A stretch of DNA of 64,000 nt from Phycisphaeraceae bacterium (GTDB lineage Bacteria > Planctomycetota > Phycisphaerae > Phycisphaerales > UBA1924): the NCBI GenBank assembly GCA_019636795.1, contig JAHBWW010000001.1:558001-622000 (forward strand), written 5' to 3'. Numbering within the stretch: the stretch's first letter is position 1; the number at the start of each line of letters is the position of its first letter. Shown here piece after piece: positions 48,454 through 57,735 of the stretch. The position numbers and the translations under genes are program-made. The notes under the pieces are model-generated. The model saw only the letters and a list, made by a program, of their open reading frames with translations. It was not told the DNA's origin and made no database searches.

Positions 48454-49410
48454 TCAGCGGTCTGCGGCGGTTGGCTGCGGGCTTTGTTCGCGCACCAGCG
48501 CGTCGATGGCAGCCCGCATCGGGAGTGAGGGTATCGCGCCCGCGACGGTCGTTGCCAGCGCCCCGGCCGCTGCAGCAAAGCGCAGGGCAATGGCCAGATC
48601 CGCGCCCGCCGCCGTCGCAGCCGCCCACGCACCACAGAAGGCGTCGCCCGCACCAACAGTGTCGATCGTGTCGACGCGGAATGACGGCTGCCTCAGCACC
48701 TGACCGTTCTCAATCGCGAGCACACCGATCGCACCAAGCGTAATGATGACAGTGCGCGGGCCAAGGTCTGTCAGTACGCGGGCGGTTTCTTCGATCGAGT
48801 TCTCGGCCGCTGCCCCCGCCAGCAGTGCGGCCTCGCCGGCGTTCACGATCAGCGTATCGACGTTCGCAAGCAAGCCTTCGGGCAGCGCCGAGGCTGGTGC
48901 CGCGTTGAGCACAACATGCACACCAGCCGTCCGTGCGATGCCCGCAGCCGCTGCGACCGTTTCGAGCGGGACTTCCAACTGCATAAGCAGAACACGCGAG
49001 CGCACCAGCACAGGCCTGGCTCGCTCGACCATCGCGGCGTCGACATGCGCGTTGGCACCAGGTGCAACAACAATCGTGTTCTCGCCCGCGTCATCGACCG
49101 TGATGATCGCCACACCCGAGTGCTCGTTCTCGATTGTCCACACCAGCGATGTGTCTACTCCGCTGGCATTCTGTGTCGCGCGCAGTTCCTCGCCATGCGC
49201 GTCGTTACCGATGCATCCGAGCATGTGCGCCTTCGCCCCTGCACGCGCTGCCGCCACCGCCTGATTATTTCCTTTGCCGCCCGCAAATCGCGACAAGGGC
49301 CCGCCGAGGATGGTTTCGCCCGGTCGAGGCATACGAGGTGTGCGTACAACCAGATCCATATTCAGCGAACCGACGACAAAGACATCCGTGCGGGCATCAG
49401 GCTCAGGCAT
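48454..49410 (-). CDS. Ribokinase-family (PfkB) sugar kinase
   Basis: The product is about 318 residues. It shows FVVGSLNMDLVVRTPRMPRPGETI, GGPLSRFAGGKGNNQAVAAARAGA and the C-terminal PfkB signature DTIDTVGAGDAFCGAW with the catalytic Asp in GAGDAF. The similarity is closest to ribokinase, which phosphorylates D-ribose, but other pentoses or hexoses cannot be excluded. I chose ATG 49410, which overlaps the GH38-like stop by 8 bases; ATG 49419 is an alternative. It lies 11 bases before the oxidoreductase gene. Confidence 0.85.
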   Translation of the reverse strand: MPEPDARTDVFVVGSLNMDLVVRTPRMPRPGETILGGPLSRFAGGKGNNQAVAAARAGAKAHMLGCIGNDAHGEELRATQNASGVDTSLVWTIENEHSGVAIITVDDAGENTIVVAPGANAHVDAAMVERARPVLVRSRVLLMQLEVPLETVAAAAGIARTAGVHVVLNAAPASALPEGLLANVDTLIVNAGEAALLAGAAAENSIEETARVLTDLGPRTVIITLGAIGVLAIENGQVLRQPSFRVDTIDTVGAGDAFCGAWAAATAAGADLAIALRFAAAAGALATTVAGAIPSLPMRAAIDALVREQSPQPTAADR

Positions 49411-52030
49411 GGTGGCCATCCTCGCCTTCAACACGGTGGATCGTCGCCCACTCCTTGCGCTTGGCGTCGAGATCGCGCCACTCTTTGCGACCGAGGACCA
49501 GATCGAGCATAACCGTTGCAATCTCGCGTGGCTTGAGTGGCACGTGGACTTCGTTCCACCCGCCAGGAATATCAAACCCATTGGCCCACTCGGGCGCAGG
49601 GCATGCTACAGGCTCGAGCCAGCACGTCTCTTCGCCGCCGCCGACATGCTTGCCAATTTCGCCCATGACGTTTGTCTTGGCCGCCGCCGCGATCGCGCCG
49701 GGGAAGCGCAGAATCGCCGTCCCGCTCGCACCTTCCCATTCGATCAGTCGTACGACAAACGGGTGCGTGCACGCACCGTCAGACCTTCTGGCCATTTCGT
49801 GTCCGACCCAATCTGGCAGGTGCTCTCCGCTCTTGGGTGACTCACGATACAGCGCGTGACACAGGATGGTGTCGTCGCCAGCCACCTCCATGGGCGCAAA
49901 GACCGTGGGGATCGGATGCTGCTCGGGTCTCATCCCGCCACCCACCGCAAGCCCTGACTGTGTCGCGCGGATCGGCTCGATCTTGATCGACGACTCGAGT
50001 TCAAACTCGCGCGCAATCTTGATGCGGTCAACATCGCGCATCGGACCATGCGGGAGCAACAACACTCTGGCGTCTATACCACCACGCTTCTCGAAGCGCC
50101 CTTCGTCCCAGGAGTCGTACGCCGAAATCACCACTTCTACGCCTCGTTGCGTGCGGAAGAACTGCTGGCTCCCGTCATGCACGATGAGCAGCCCTGAACC
50201 GTCCTTGTCCAGCAGATCCACAAACGAATGGGCTGTGATCGAGCCTTCCAGATCCTCGAACCATTGCGACGACGTCATCCAGTCGCCACTTGGATACTTG
50301 CGTTTGACCCGCCCTGACCCGCGCACCTCGCTGACGGACATCGGATTGTCAGCCCGAATCGACGACACCGCAAACGACACATCGATCGGGAACTTCCATG
50401 CCGCATTGAGCCCCGCGTCAGGCTTAGCGAGCATGCCGATATCGCTAATTGAGATTTCAAGCCCCTCGCCGCGCATCGCCAGTTCCAACGTCGTAGGCCT
50501 CATCCTGTGTCGCATTGCTGCTGTAATGTCGATATCCACAATTCCGCACCCGGCACTCGACAGCGACACCTCGCGCGGCGTCAGCGCAACTGATTCGTTC
50601 TCGACACGGCACTCGAGCCGCGGCGCCCATTCCGGCGTCAATACCCCTTCAACGAAAATGGGCGAAGTCAGTTGCACAGTCGGCGTCCGCCTGCCTGTAT
50701 TGATGATCGCCTTGCTGTCCCCGAACGACAGCACCATCCGCTCGCTCTCTTCTGTCAGTTGGGGTGCGCGAGCAGGCCGAGTCTGGCTCAGGTCCACAAA
50801 CCCGAACGGTGGCACTCGCCCGCAGTTGGTGAGTCCAGTCAGCGGATCCAGCCGAATCAACGATCGGCTCCAACCCAGTCCATTGTGCAGCAAGGGCGTC
50901 CCCGCGCGATCCGACAGCAGGCTCAGCGTCCGATCGAACACCTCCGACGCATGGCTCAGCGACTTGTGCATCTGGTGATACGCCACAAAACCGCAAAGCC
51001 CTTCGCATTCATGGTTGTCGTGATGCTGGGCCGCAAGCAGTTCCCGCCACGCTTCGTCCAGTTCCCACGTCGGATACACATCCCACGACTGGTACGGCCG
51101 ACCAAAGATGCTTGCCAGCGATGCCAGAGCTTCGGCTGCAAGAAGCCGATTCTCGACCCGCCGCATCGTGCGCGGGTGCCGATCGGCGTTCTTGCCCAGT
51201 GTCAGGCCGTGCCACATCTCATCCGGCTTGTACTCTCTGGCTACGACCATGTCCGCCGGCGTGTGCTCAATCAGTTCTGCAATCAGTTGAGAGCACGTCC
51301 GAGGACGAACGTCGAACCGCTCGTCGGTGAGCAGTTCCTTCAGCCTGGGCGACAGCAACTCGGAACGACACATCCAATCTCGACTCGGCATCAGCTCGAT
51401 CCACTGCGCAATCGCGGGCAGCGGCAACTCACGGACCAAGCCCTGCTCAAGCAGACCATCAAAATCTTCGGGCCACTGATGCACATTGAGCGCATTGCGA
51501 GGCATCGTGGCAATCCTCGATCCGTCAATCCCCTCCCAATGAATAAGACTCGCGCTTTCTCGGGGAAGTTCCGGAGTGTGCCACGTCCACTGAAAGAACA
51601 GACACGCACCCGTGTACCCGCATCGTCGCAGCACTTGCGGCAGTTGCGGAAACATATAGAACTCTTCTTCCCAGAACGTGCGTGGACGAACACCGAGCAG
51701 TCGTGTTGTCGCACGAATTCCGTAGGTCAGTTGCCTCAAATTGGACTCGCCGGGCAGGAACAAACCATACGGCTGACCATACGAACAGCCCACCGGTTCG
51801 ACCGATCCATCCTCGATCATCGCGCGAAGGTCTGCCAGTGCGCCCGGACACTCCGCTGCCATTTTCTCGTACCCGACAGCGTCAAAGTTCACATTTCCTC
51901 GAGCGCCAGTGCTCTTTACGAGCGATCGCATGTCTGCGACCGAACCAGGCAGCACGTCGTAGCCCCATAGCCACTGCATATCCACCCAGTGCATGTGGTT
52001 GCCAAACGTGTAGTACAAAGGTCTTTTCAT
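49403..52030 (-). CDS. GH38-like alpha-mannosidase family protein
   Basis: The product is about 875 residues. The N-terminal part is GH38-like: NHMHWVDMQW at 11-20 (metal region), EDGSVEPVGCSYGQPYGLFLPGES at about 74-95, TFWEEEFYMFPQLPQVLRRCGY at about 118-140 and LLAAQHHDNHE at about 345-355. A beta-sandwich-like C-terminal half follows. The metal motif has an extra residue between His-Trp and Asp compared with the usual HxHWD, and the region that should hold the nucleophile Asp reads WEEEF. It is therefore a divergent relative. There is no signal peptide, so it would act in the cytoplasm. It is first in the leftward sugar run. Confidence 0.72.
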   Translation of the reverse strand: MKRPLYYTFGNHMHWVDMQWLWGYDVLPGSVADMRSLVKSTGARGNVNFDAVGYEKMAAECPGALADLRAMIEDGSVEPVGCSYGQPYGLFLPGESNLRQLTYGIRATTRLLGVRPRTFWEEEFYMFPQLPQVLRRCGYTGACLFFQWTWHTPELPRESASLIHWEGIDGSRIATMPRNALNVHQWPEDFDGLLEQGLVRELPLPAIAQWIELMPSRDWMCRSELLSPRLKELLTDERFDVRPRTCSQLIAELIEHTPADMVVAREYKPDEMWHGLTLGKNADRHPRTMRRVENRLLAAEALASLASIFGRPYQSWDVYPTWELDEAWRELLAAQHHDNHECEGLCGFVAYHQMHKSLSHASEVFDRTLSLLSDRAGTPLLHNGLGWSRSLIRLDPLTGLTNCGRVPPFGFVDLSQTRPARAPQLTEESERMVLSFGDSKAIINTGRRTPTVQLTSPIFVEGVLTPEWAPRLECRVENESVALTPREVSLSSAGCGIVDIDITAAMRHRMRPTTLELAMRGEGLEISISDIGMLAKPDAGLNAAWKFPIDVSFAVSSIRADNPMSVSEVRGSGRVKRKYPSGDWMTSSQWFEDLEGSITAHSFVDLLDKDGSGLLIVHDGSQQFFRTQRGVEVVISAYDSWDEGRFEKRGGIDARVLLLPHGPMRDVDRIKIAREFELESSIKIEPIRATQSGLAVGGGMRPEQHPIPTVFAPMEVAGDDTILCHALYRESPKSGEHLPDWVGHEMARRSDGACTHPFVVRLIEWEGASGTAILRFPGAIAAAAKTNVMGEIGKHVGGGEETCWLEPVACPAPEWANGFDIPGGWNEVHVPLKPREIATVMLDLVLGRKEWRDLDAKRKEWATIHRVEGEDGHHA

Positions 52031-52044
52031 GAGTTTGTCCGTTC

Positions 52045-52072
52045 TTGCGTTCTCCCCCCGATTCACTATACT
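52045..52072 (+). promoter_or_regulatory. Promoter of a probably leaderless gene
   Basis: TTGCGT (52045-52050) and TATACT (52067-52072) are separated by 16 bases. The predicted start of transcription, about 7 bases downstream, falls on the A of the ATG at 52079, and no ribosome-binding sequence lies between. Confidence 0.55.
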
Positions 52073-52078
52073 GCATTC

Positions 52079-54460
52079 ATGCTCAACACACTCATTATTT
52101 CTGCAAGCGTCGGACTGCAATCCGGGTCACTTCCTCAGGTCACGGTTGATCGCGACAACGTCGTCATTACCGAGTCTTGCATCATCAGAATTCCTGATGG
52201 GCTCGCCATTGCTGACACCGACGGCAACGGCGTCATACATATCGCCGCCGACAACATCACCGTCGCCTTCGAGGGCTCTGTCCTCCGCGGCGCGGCACCG
52301 GGAACGCCATGGGATCAACTCGTCGGTGTCGGCGTCCGCCTCGACGGCCACAAGAACGTCACGCTCACCGGTCTCAACGTTCATGGTTTCAAAGTCGGCG
52401 TCTGGGTTTCCGATGCCGATGGGCTCAACTACGTTGGAGGCGACCTCTCCGACAACTATCGCAAACGCCTCGGCTCCACACCCGAACGCGAAGACTCGTC
52501 CGACTGGATGAGCCCGCACAACAACGACAACAACGAATGGATCACGCGTTACGGCGGAGCCCTCTACATCCAGAACTCCGACAATATCACTGTCCGCAAT
52601 GTCCACATCCGCCGCGGACAGAATGGCATCCTTCTGAGTAACGTCAACGACTCGAAGATCTATGACAACGACGCATCATTCCTCTCCGGATGGGGCGTGG
52701 GACTCTGGCGGTCAAGCCGCAACACAGTCACCCGCAACGCCCTCGATTTCTGCGTTCGAGGACACGTTGAAGGCGTCTACAACCGTGGGCAGGACTCGGC
52801 CGGCATCCTCATGTTCGAGCAGTGCAACGAGAACATCATCGCCCAGAACTCCGTCACCCACGGCGGCGACGGCATCTTCGGGTTCGGCGGGCTCGATGCC
52901 CTCGGACAAAACGCCCGCGACCGCGCACGCAATCGCCTCCGCCGCGAAACGGGTGAGCAGAACGTCGATGGCCGCATCACCTTCTCCGAAGCAATCCTCG
53001 AAGCCAGCACCCGCAAGGGATGCAACGACAACATTTTCGCCGAAAACGATCTCTCCTACGCCCCCGCACACGGGCTCGAGATGACCTTCAGTTTCGGCAA
53101 CATCGTCTTCCGCAATCGCTTCGTCGAGAATGCCATCTGCGGCATCTGGGGCGGATTCAGCCAGGACACATTCATCTACGAGAATCTCTTTGATGGCAAC
53201 GGCGGCATGACCTACGGCCTCGAGCGAGGTGGTATCAACATCGAGCACGGCGCAGGCAACGTTGTCGTCGCCAATAAGTTCATCAACAATCGTGCAGGCA
53301 TCCATTACTGGTGGGATGGCCTGGGCGACTTCGAATCTCTCCCCTGGGCAAAGACCAACTATCGCGGCGTTGTCGACAACATCATCGCCGACAACACCTT
53401 CGTCATCAACGATGAGCCCCGCTCCTTCCACCGCTTCGGCGAGAACGAGAAACGCCTTGCCTACCACCTCCGCAACGACGGCGGCGGCGAGTTCAAAAAC
53501 CTCCAGATCTTCAACAACTCATACGAGATCTCCGGCCCAGGCCAGAAAATCTCCATTCAGGGCGAGTGCGAAGTCGTCGAGACTGGCGCAGTCCCGGCTT
53601 ACTCGCACCCCGTCTACGAAGTCATCGGCCAGACCCGCCCGGTCGTCCTTAAGGATGGCATCGCCTACAGCGCCCGCGCACACCTACAGGGGCGCGACAA
53701 GATCATCATGGACGAGTGGGGCCCCTGGGATCACGAAAGCCCGCTCCTCCGCCGCGTTTCCGCCGCCGGTGGACAGGCCGTCTACGACGTGCTTGGTGTC
53801 AAGGGCGATCTCAAGGTCAAGTCCGAAGGTAACAACCTCAATGTCGATGTCACCGATGGCACGCTGCCCAACTCACGCCGCGTCGTGATTCGTGGCGGCG
53901 AAGGTGTCACCACCTACAACGTTCACATCACAGCCGACGGCTTTGATCACACCATCAACGGCACACTCATCTCCGCACGCTGGCTCGGTCGCGTCTTCAG
54001 TTGGAAGGACAAGGTCAACCCGATGGAGGACTACGAAGGTTGGCTGAAACTCGCCCGCGGCCCCGACTCACGCCCCTTCGGCGCTTCCACCATCGACTTC
54101 AAGTACGGATGGGGCGGACCAAAGGACATGGTTCGGGACAAGTTCATGGACGACACATCAGGCACCCTGATGGATCTCGATGTCTCCGGTGATTACTTCG
54201 GCATCGAAGCCATCGGACGCATCCGCATGCCCGCTGGCAAGTGGCGAGTGCGCACAGTAAGTGACGACGGAGTCAGGGTTTATACCACAGTCGGCAGCAG
54301 CGAAGAACAACGCATCATCGACAACTGGACACACCACGGCCCAACTCCGAACGAAGGAACATTCACCGTCGAGAATGACGGCGATCTCGTTGTCTTCCGT
54401 ATTCATCACTTCGAGATCAATGGATACGCAATGTTGACCTTCGAACTCGAACCGATGTGA
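52079..54460 (+). CDS. Right-handed beta-helix protein with PA14-like domain
   Basis: The product is about 793 residues. Residues about 15-500 are rich in parallel beta-helix repeats (for example NVTLTGLNVHGFKVGVWVSD, NITVRNVHIRRGQNGILLSN, NTVTRNALDF, NIIADNTFVI), as in NosD/pectate-lyase-type proteins. The last 130 residues resemble a PA14 domain (GKWRVRTVSDDGVRVYTT...DGDLVVFRIHHFEINGYA). The N-terminus is only mildly hydrophobic (MLNTLIISASVGLQSGS), so export is uncertain. It is probably a carbohydrate-binding or polysaccharide-acting protein, in line with the divergent GH38-like run next door. The start at 52079 is supported by the adjacent promoter. Confidence 0.75.
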   Translation: MLNTLIISASVGLQSGSLPQVTVDRDNVVITESCIIRIPDGLAIADTDGNGVIHIAADNITVAFEGSVLRGAAPGTPWDQLVGVGVRLDGHKNVTLTGLNVHGFKVGVWVSDADGLNYVGGDLSDNYRKRLGSTPEREDSSDWMSPHNNDNNEWITRYGGALYIQNSDNITVRNVHIRRGQNGILLSNVNDSKIYDNDASFLSGWGVGLWRSSRNTVTRNALDFCVRGHVEGVYNRGQDSAGILMFEQCNENIIAQNSVTHGGDGIFGFGGLDALGQNARDRARNRLRRETGEQNVDGRITFSEAILEASTRKGCNDNIFAENDLSYAPAHGLEMTFSFGNIVFRNRFVENAICGIWGGFSQDTFIYENLFDGNGGMTYGLERGGINIEHGAGNVVVANKFINNRAGIHYWWDGLGDFESLPWAKTNYRGVVDNIIADNTFVINDEPRSFHRFGENEKRLAYHLRNDGGGEFKNLQIFNNSYEISGPGQKISIQGECEVVETGAVPAYSHPVYEVIGQTRPVVLKDGIAYSARAHLQGRDKIIMDEWGPWDHESPLLRRVSAAGGQAVYDVLGVKGDLKVKSEGNNLNVDVTDGTLPNSRRVVIRGGEGVTTYNVHITADGFDHTINGTLISARWLGRVFSWKDKVNPMEDYEGWLKLARGPDSRPFGASTIDFKYGWGGPKDMVRDKFMDDTSGTLMDLDVSGDYFGIEAIGRIRMPAGKWRVRTVSDDGVRVYTTVGSSEEQRIIDNWTHHGPTPNEGTFTVENDGDLVVFRIHHFEINGYAMLTFELEPM

Positions 54461-54554
54461 ACGCATATTCATTCGTTATGTCATCATGAAAAATCTGAGG
54501 AACAATCCTACACAGAATACTGCCGAATTCCTGCGATTTTGGCAGTGTTCGCGC

Positions 54555-54583
54555 TTGGCAGCATCTCTCTTTTCTGTTACCCT
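54555..54583 (+). promoter_or_regulatory. Candidate promoter of the dockerin-tagged propeller gene
   Basis: TTGGCA (54555-54560) and TACCCT (54578-54583) are separated by 17 bases. This gives a leader of about 120 bases before the ATG at 54710. The -10 box is only a partial match. Confidence 0.4.
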
Positions 54584-54709
54584 GCTTGGTGGGTGAGACC
54601 TTTGCGCGTTGCGCTCGAAACGCTCGGTTGATCCCATCGTCGTGGTTGGCTCGTGCTTCGTCGGCGAGCCAGGAAGAGTGCAGTTCCTTTTTTCAGAGGG
54701 AGATCAGTT

Positions 54710-56395
54710 ATGTCCAATCGTGTTCTCGCTATTTCCGTCACCGCTGTTGCGGGGCTTGCTGCCTCTGCAATCGCCCAGCCCGACTCCAACGCACGTTGGG
54801 GTTCCTACAAGGCTGGTCAACTCATGCAAGGTTCTGTCGACGCGGCTGCTGGCCCCGCGACCAACCTCGAGTGGACGCTCAATGGCGTTCAGCCCGTCGC
54901 TGCCGGCGGCATCACCATCGGCTCCGACGGCATGCTCTACTTCCAGACCCGCTCAACCGTCGAGCAGCCCCGCGTCTACAAAGTCGACCCCGCCAACGGC
55001 AACGTTCTGGCTGTCTCCCCCTTCCTCCCCGGCAACACCGGCACCTACGCCTCACCGGCGCACGCTGTCAACGGCCTGTGGACCGCTGTCTCCCAGAACC
55101 CGAGCGGACCGTGGGAGAGTTCCATCATCCGCCTCAACTATTCCGACCTTTCCATCGCACAGACCATCACTGATCCCGCGCTCGACCCGAATCCCGACAC
55201 CGCAGGCCTCCGCGGCGCGCCGCTCATCGGCACCGTCAACAACCAGCGCGGCAACGTCAACCTCTATGTCCATATGCGCGGTGCAGGCAGCTTCCCCGGC
55301 GGCCTCATTCACGCTGTTGACTCCGTCACTGGCGACGTCGACTGGTCATACGACCCGTTGCTCGGCAACACCACCTTCTTCGGCTTCATCGGGCCAGGGT
55401 GGGTCTCCGGCGGTCGCTACCACATCGCTCACTTCGGCAATCAGGCTGTCTCCGGCGGCGTGTGCGTCCGCGACAACGCCGACGGCACATGGACCGAAGT
55501 CTGGTTCGGCGGGCCCGACAACTTCAACTGGATGGGCACCGGTGCTATGAACGACAGCAGCACCACCATGTACGTCACCACATTCAACGACGGCGACACC
55601 CCATCCATGTGGGCTGTCAACGCCGCCACCGGGGCGCAGAACTGGTCAGTCCCCGGCCGTCGTGGAACCATCCACGAACTCAACTTCTTCGCACGCGCAA
55701 GCGTCAAGGGCAACCGCGTCTACGCATGCGGCGGCGCAGGCGTCATCACCGCGTTCGATGACCACGGCGGCAGCTACACCCAGCCGTGGGTTCTCCGCCC
55801 GACCGCGATCCCGGACCCGAACAACCCGGATGCGTTCGCCGCGCCGACCAACACCCGCGCCGCATGGGCAACCGAGCAGGACTTCTTCAACGCCGGCGAA
55901 ATCACCGCCTACACGGTCGTCGACGTCGTCGGTCGTGGCGGCGCCAGCGAACGCCTCATCTACGCGGTCATGCAGCAGCAGAACCAGGACCCCGGTCTCG
56001 GCTCTGACCCCTTCACCGCCCAGTTCATCGTCGTCCGCGACGAGGGCTCCACCGCGACCGAACTCTTCCGCACCACGCTCAACAACACCATGATCCCGAC
56101 CCGCTTTGGCAACAGCACTGCTGCAGTCGACGAAGACGGCAACGTCTACGTCGCAGGCGGCAGTCCCAGCGCCACCGCCGGGGCCAATGGACAGGTCTAC
56201 AAGTTCAGCCCCGCAGGCGCGCCCCCGTGCCCCTGCGACCGCAATGGTGACGATATCTGCGACTTCTTCGACGTTCAGAACTTCCTGGCTGCCTTCTCGG
56301 CTCAGAATCCCTCAGCCGACATCAACAACGATGGCATCTTCGACTTCTTCGACGTTCAGGCATACCTGAACATCTTCAGCGCCGGCTGTCCGTAA
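54710..56395 (+). CDS. Exported beta-propeller protein with GC-type dockerin-like tail
   Basis: The product is about 561 residues. It has a signal peptide (ILAISVTAVAGLAASAIAQ-like, cleavage near AIAQ) and GAGGGAG upstream of the ATG. The body has PQQ/WD-type propeller strands such as GGITIGSDGMLYFQT, NVLAVSP, GGLIHAVDSVTGDVDWSYDP, MWAVNAATGAQNWSV and GNVYVAGG. The C-terminus has two dockerin-like repeats (CDFFDVQNFLAAFS and DFFDVQAYLNIFS) and ends SAGCP, the same tail type as the protein at 28735. It is a surface-associated protein of unknown cargo function. Confidence 0.78.
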   Translation: MSNRVLAISVTAVAGLAASAIAQPDSNARWGSYKAGQLMQGSVDAAAGPATNLEWTLNGVQPVAAGGITIGSDGMLYFQTRSTVEQPRVYKVDPANGNVLAVSPFLPGNTGTYASPAHAVNGLWTAVSQNPSGPWESSIIRLNYSDLSIAQTITDPALDPNPDTAGLRGAPLIGTVNNQRGNVNLYVHMRGAGSFPGGLIHAVDSVTGDVDWSYDPLLGNTTFFGFIGPGWVSGGRYHIAHFGNQAVSGGVCVRDNADGTWTEVWFGGPDNFNWMGTGAMNDSSTTMYVTTFNDGDTPSMWAVNAATGAQNWSVPGRRGTIHELNFFARASVKGNRVYACGGAGVITAFDDHGGSYTQPWVLRPTAIPDPNNPDAFAAPTNTRAAWATEQDFFNAGEITAYTVVDVVGRGGASERLIYAVMQQQNQDPGLGSDPFTAQFIVVRDEGSTATELFRTTLNNTMIPTRFGNSTAAVDEDGNVYVAGGSPSATAGANGQVYKFSPAGAPPCPCDRNGDDICDFFDVQNFLAAFSAQNPSADINNDGIFDFFDVQAYLNIFSAGCP

Positions 56396-56700
56396 TCCGT
56401 TTCCTTTCCTCGCGTGCGTGAGTGCTGCGAGGAATGTCTGAGGAACAACCCTTCGTGCGGGGCTCAATCGGCCCCGCACGAGGATTGACGCAGGACTTCG
56501 GCCGCATGCCACAACCGGCATCGAACCGATATTCCTGTAGCATTCGTCGGGATTCGAGCACCCCGCGCCCGGGTTGCTCGAACGCATTGTCCCGCTGTGG
56601 CAGGGGCGCAACATCAGGAGTTCTCAGCCGCACCATGTCTTGGTGTGTCCCTTTCACACGCTGAGTCTCCGTGACATTCAGAAGGTATGAGGCCGACACG
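56396..56700. other. Intergenic region with a strong hairpin
   Basis: No credible gene is seen here. A perfect 11-base stem (56453-56463 with 56471-56481, arm TCGTGCGGGGC) with a seven-base loop is present. It has no T-tract, so it is not a standard terminator. A weaker CCTCGC/GCGAGG stem lies just before it. The rest is ordinary sequence leading to the next gene's ribosome site. Confidence 0.5.
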
Positions 56701-57735
56701 ATGAATACCCGACTTGAACGCAGGAACTCGCGAACCGCACGGGCCTTCACCCTGATCGAACTGCTGGTCGTCATCGCGATCATCGCGCTGCTCATCGGCA
56801 TCCTCCTGCCGGCCCTCGGCTCGGCACGCGAGGCAGCACGAGGGGTGGCATGTCTGGCTGCGATTGATCAGACGAACAAATCAGTCGCCATCTATCGAGC
56901 AGACAATCAGGGCTACGCCCCTGTGGCTGGCCAGATGTATGGACTGACCGACGCTACGGGCGCGAAAGAAGGAACGATTCCTGCCGGGGCGCCGTTGGTC
57001 ACGCGCATGGCAAAAGCCGCTGTTGACCGAGCCCCGCAGTGGTACAATGAGCGGGTGCGCAGGCATTACGCAATGCCGTTCTATCTTGCACTGGCGAGTC
57101 ACTCGGGTGTGCAGTTCGATACGCAGACCCGCGCCGGGATGACCACAGCGGCAGGGACGAATCCACTGACTCCGTATTACTCCCCTCTCACCGAGTATTA
57201 CCGCTGTCCGTCTGACTCGACCTTCAGCCCCGGTGAACAGTCATCCGCAGGCTCGACTCTCATTTTCGGCGGCAATACCTCCGCATGGTGGGGTGGTGTC
57301 TCAACCGTTCCTGAAATGATCTCGTATGCGTTCAACGAATATCTGCTCGGTCACAGTGGCGGAAACCAGGGAACTGTCAATGACCCGTTGCTCGGAGCTC
57401 TTGACCGGGCCCTCTTCCCGAGCGAGACGATGCTCCTTGTTGATTCCGAACCACGCAACGCCTGGGGAGACCAGTTATACACGGTGTGGCACCACGCGCC
57501 AGATCGTGTCTGGAAACTCTCAGAGTATTACGGTTGGATGCGACAGGACACCACAACCGCCCAGTTTGAGTTCGATCGACACAACAACACTCTCAACGTC
57601 GGCTACGCTGACGGACACGCCTCGACTGTACGAAATACTCAAGAAGGTCGCGACGATGTGATCATCTTCCGCCGATCGAGTGGCGGCGGTGACGCTCGTC
57701 CCGAAGGCAACGACGACATTCCGCCGGGCGGCTGA
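56701..57735 (+). CDS. Type II pseudopilin-like protein (DUF1559-like)
   Basis: The product is about 344 residues. A short basic leader is followed by the prepilin signature [23 protein letters not shown] with the Glu at mature position 5. The extracellular part ends with a NVGYADGHAST segment, the H-x-DG-like tail of planctomycete pseudopilin families. I chose the ATG at 56701, with GAGG upstream. It shares the domain plan of the pseudopilin at 39239-40162 but is not a close copy. Exact role is unknown. Confidence 0.85.
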   Translation: MNTRLERRNSRTARAFTLIELLVVIAIIALLIGILLPALGSAREAARGVACLAAIDQTNKSVAIYRADNQGYAPVAGQMYGLTDATGAKEGTIPAGAPLVTRMAKAAVDRAPQWYNERVRRHYAMPFYLALASHSGVQFDTQTRAGMTTAAGTNPLTPYYSPLTEYYRCPSDSTFSPGEQSSAGSTLIFGGNTSAWWGGVSTVPEMISYAFNEYLLGHSGGNQGTVNDPLLGALDRALFPSETMLLVDSEPRNAWGDQLYTVWHHAPDRVWKLSEYYGWMRQDTTTAQFEFDRHNNTLNVGYADGHASTVRNTQEGRDDVIIFRRSSGGGDARPEGNDDIPPGG

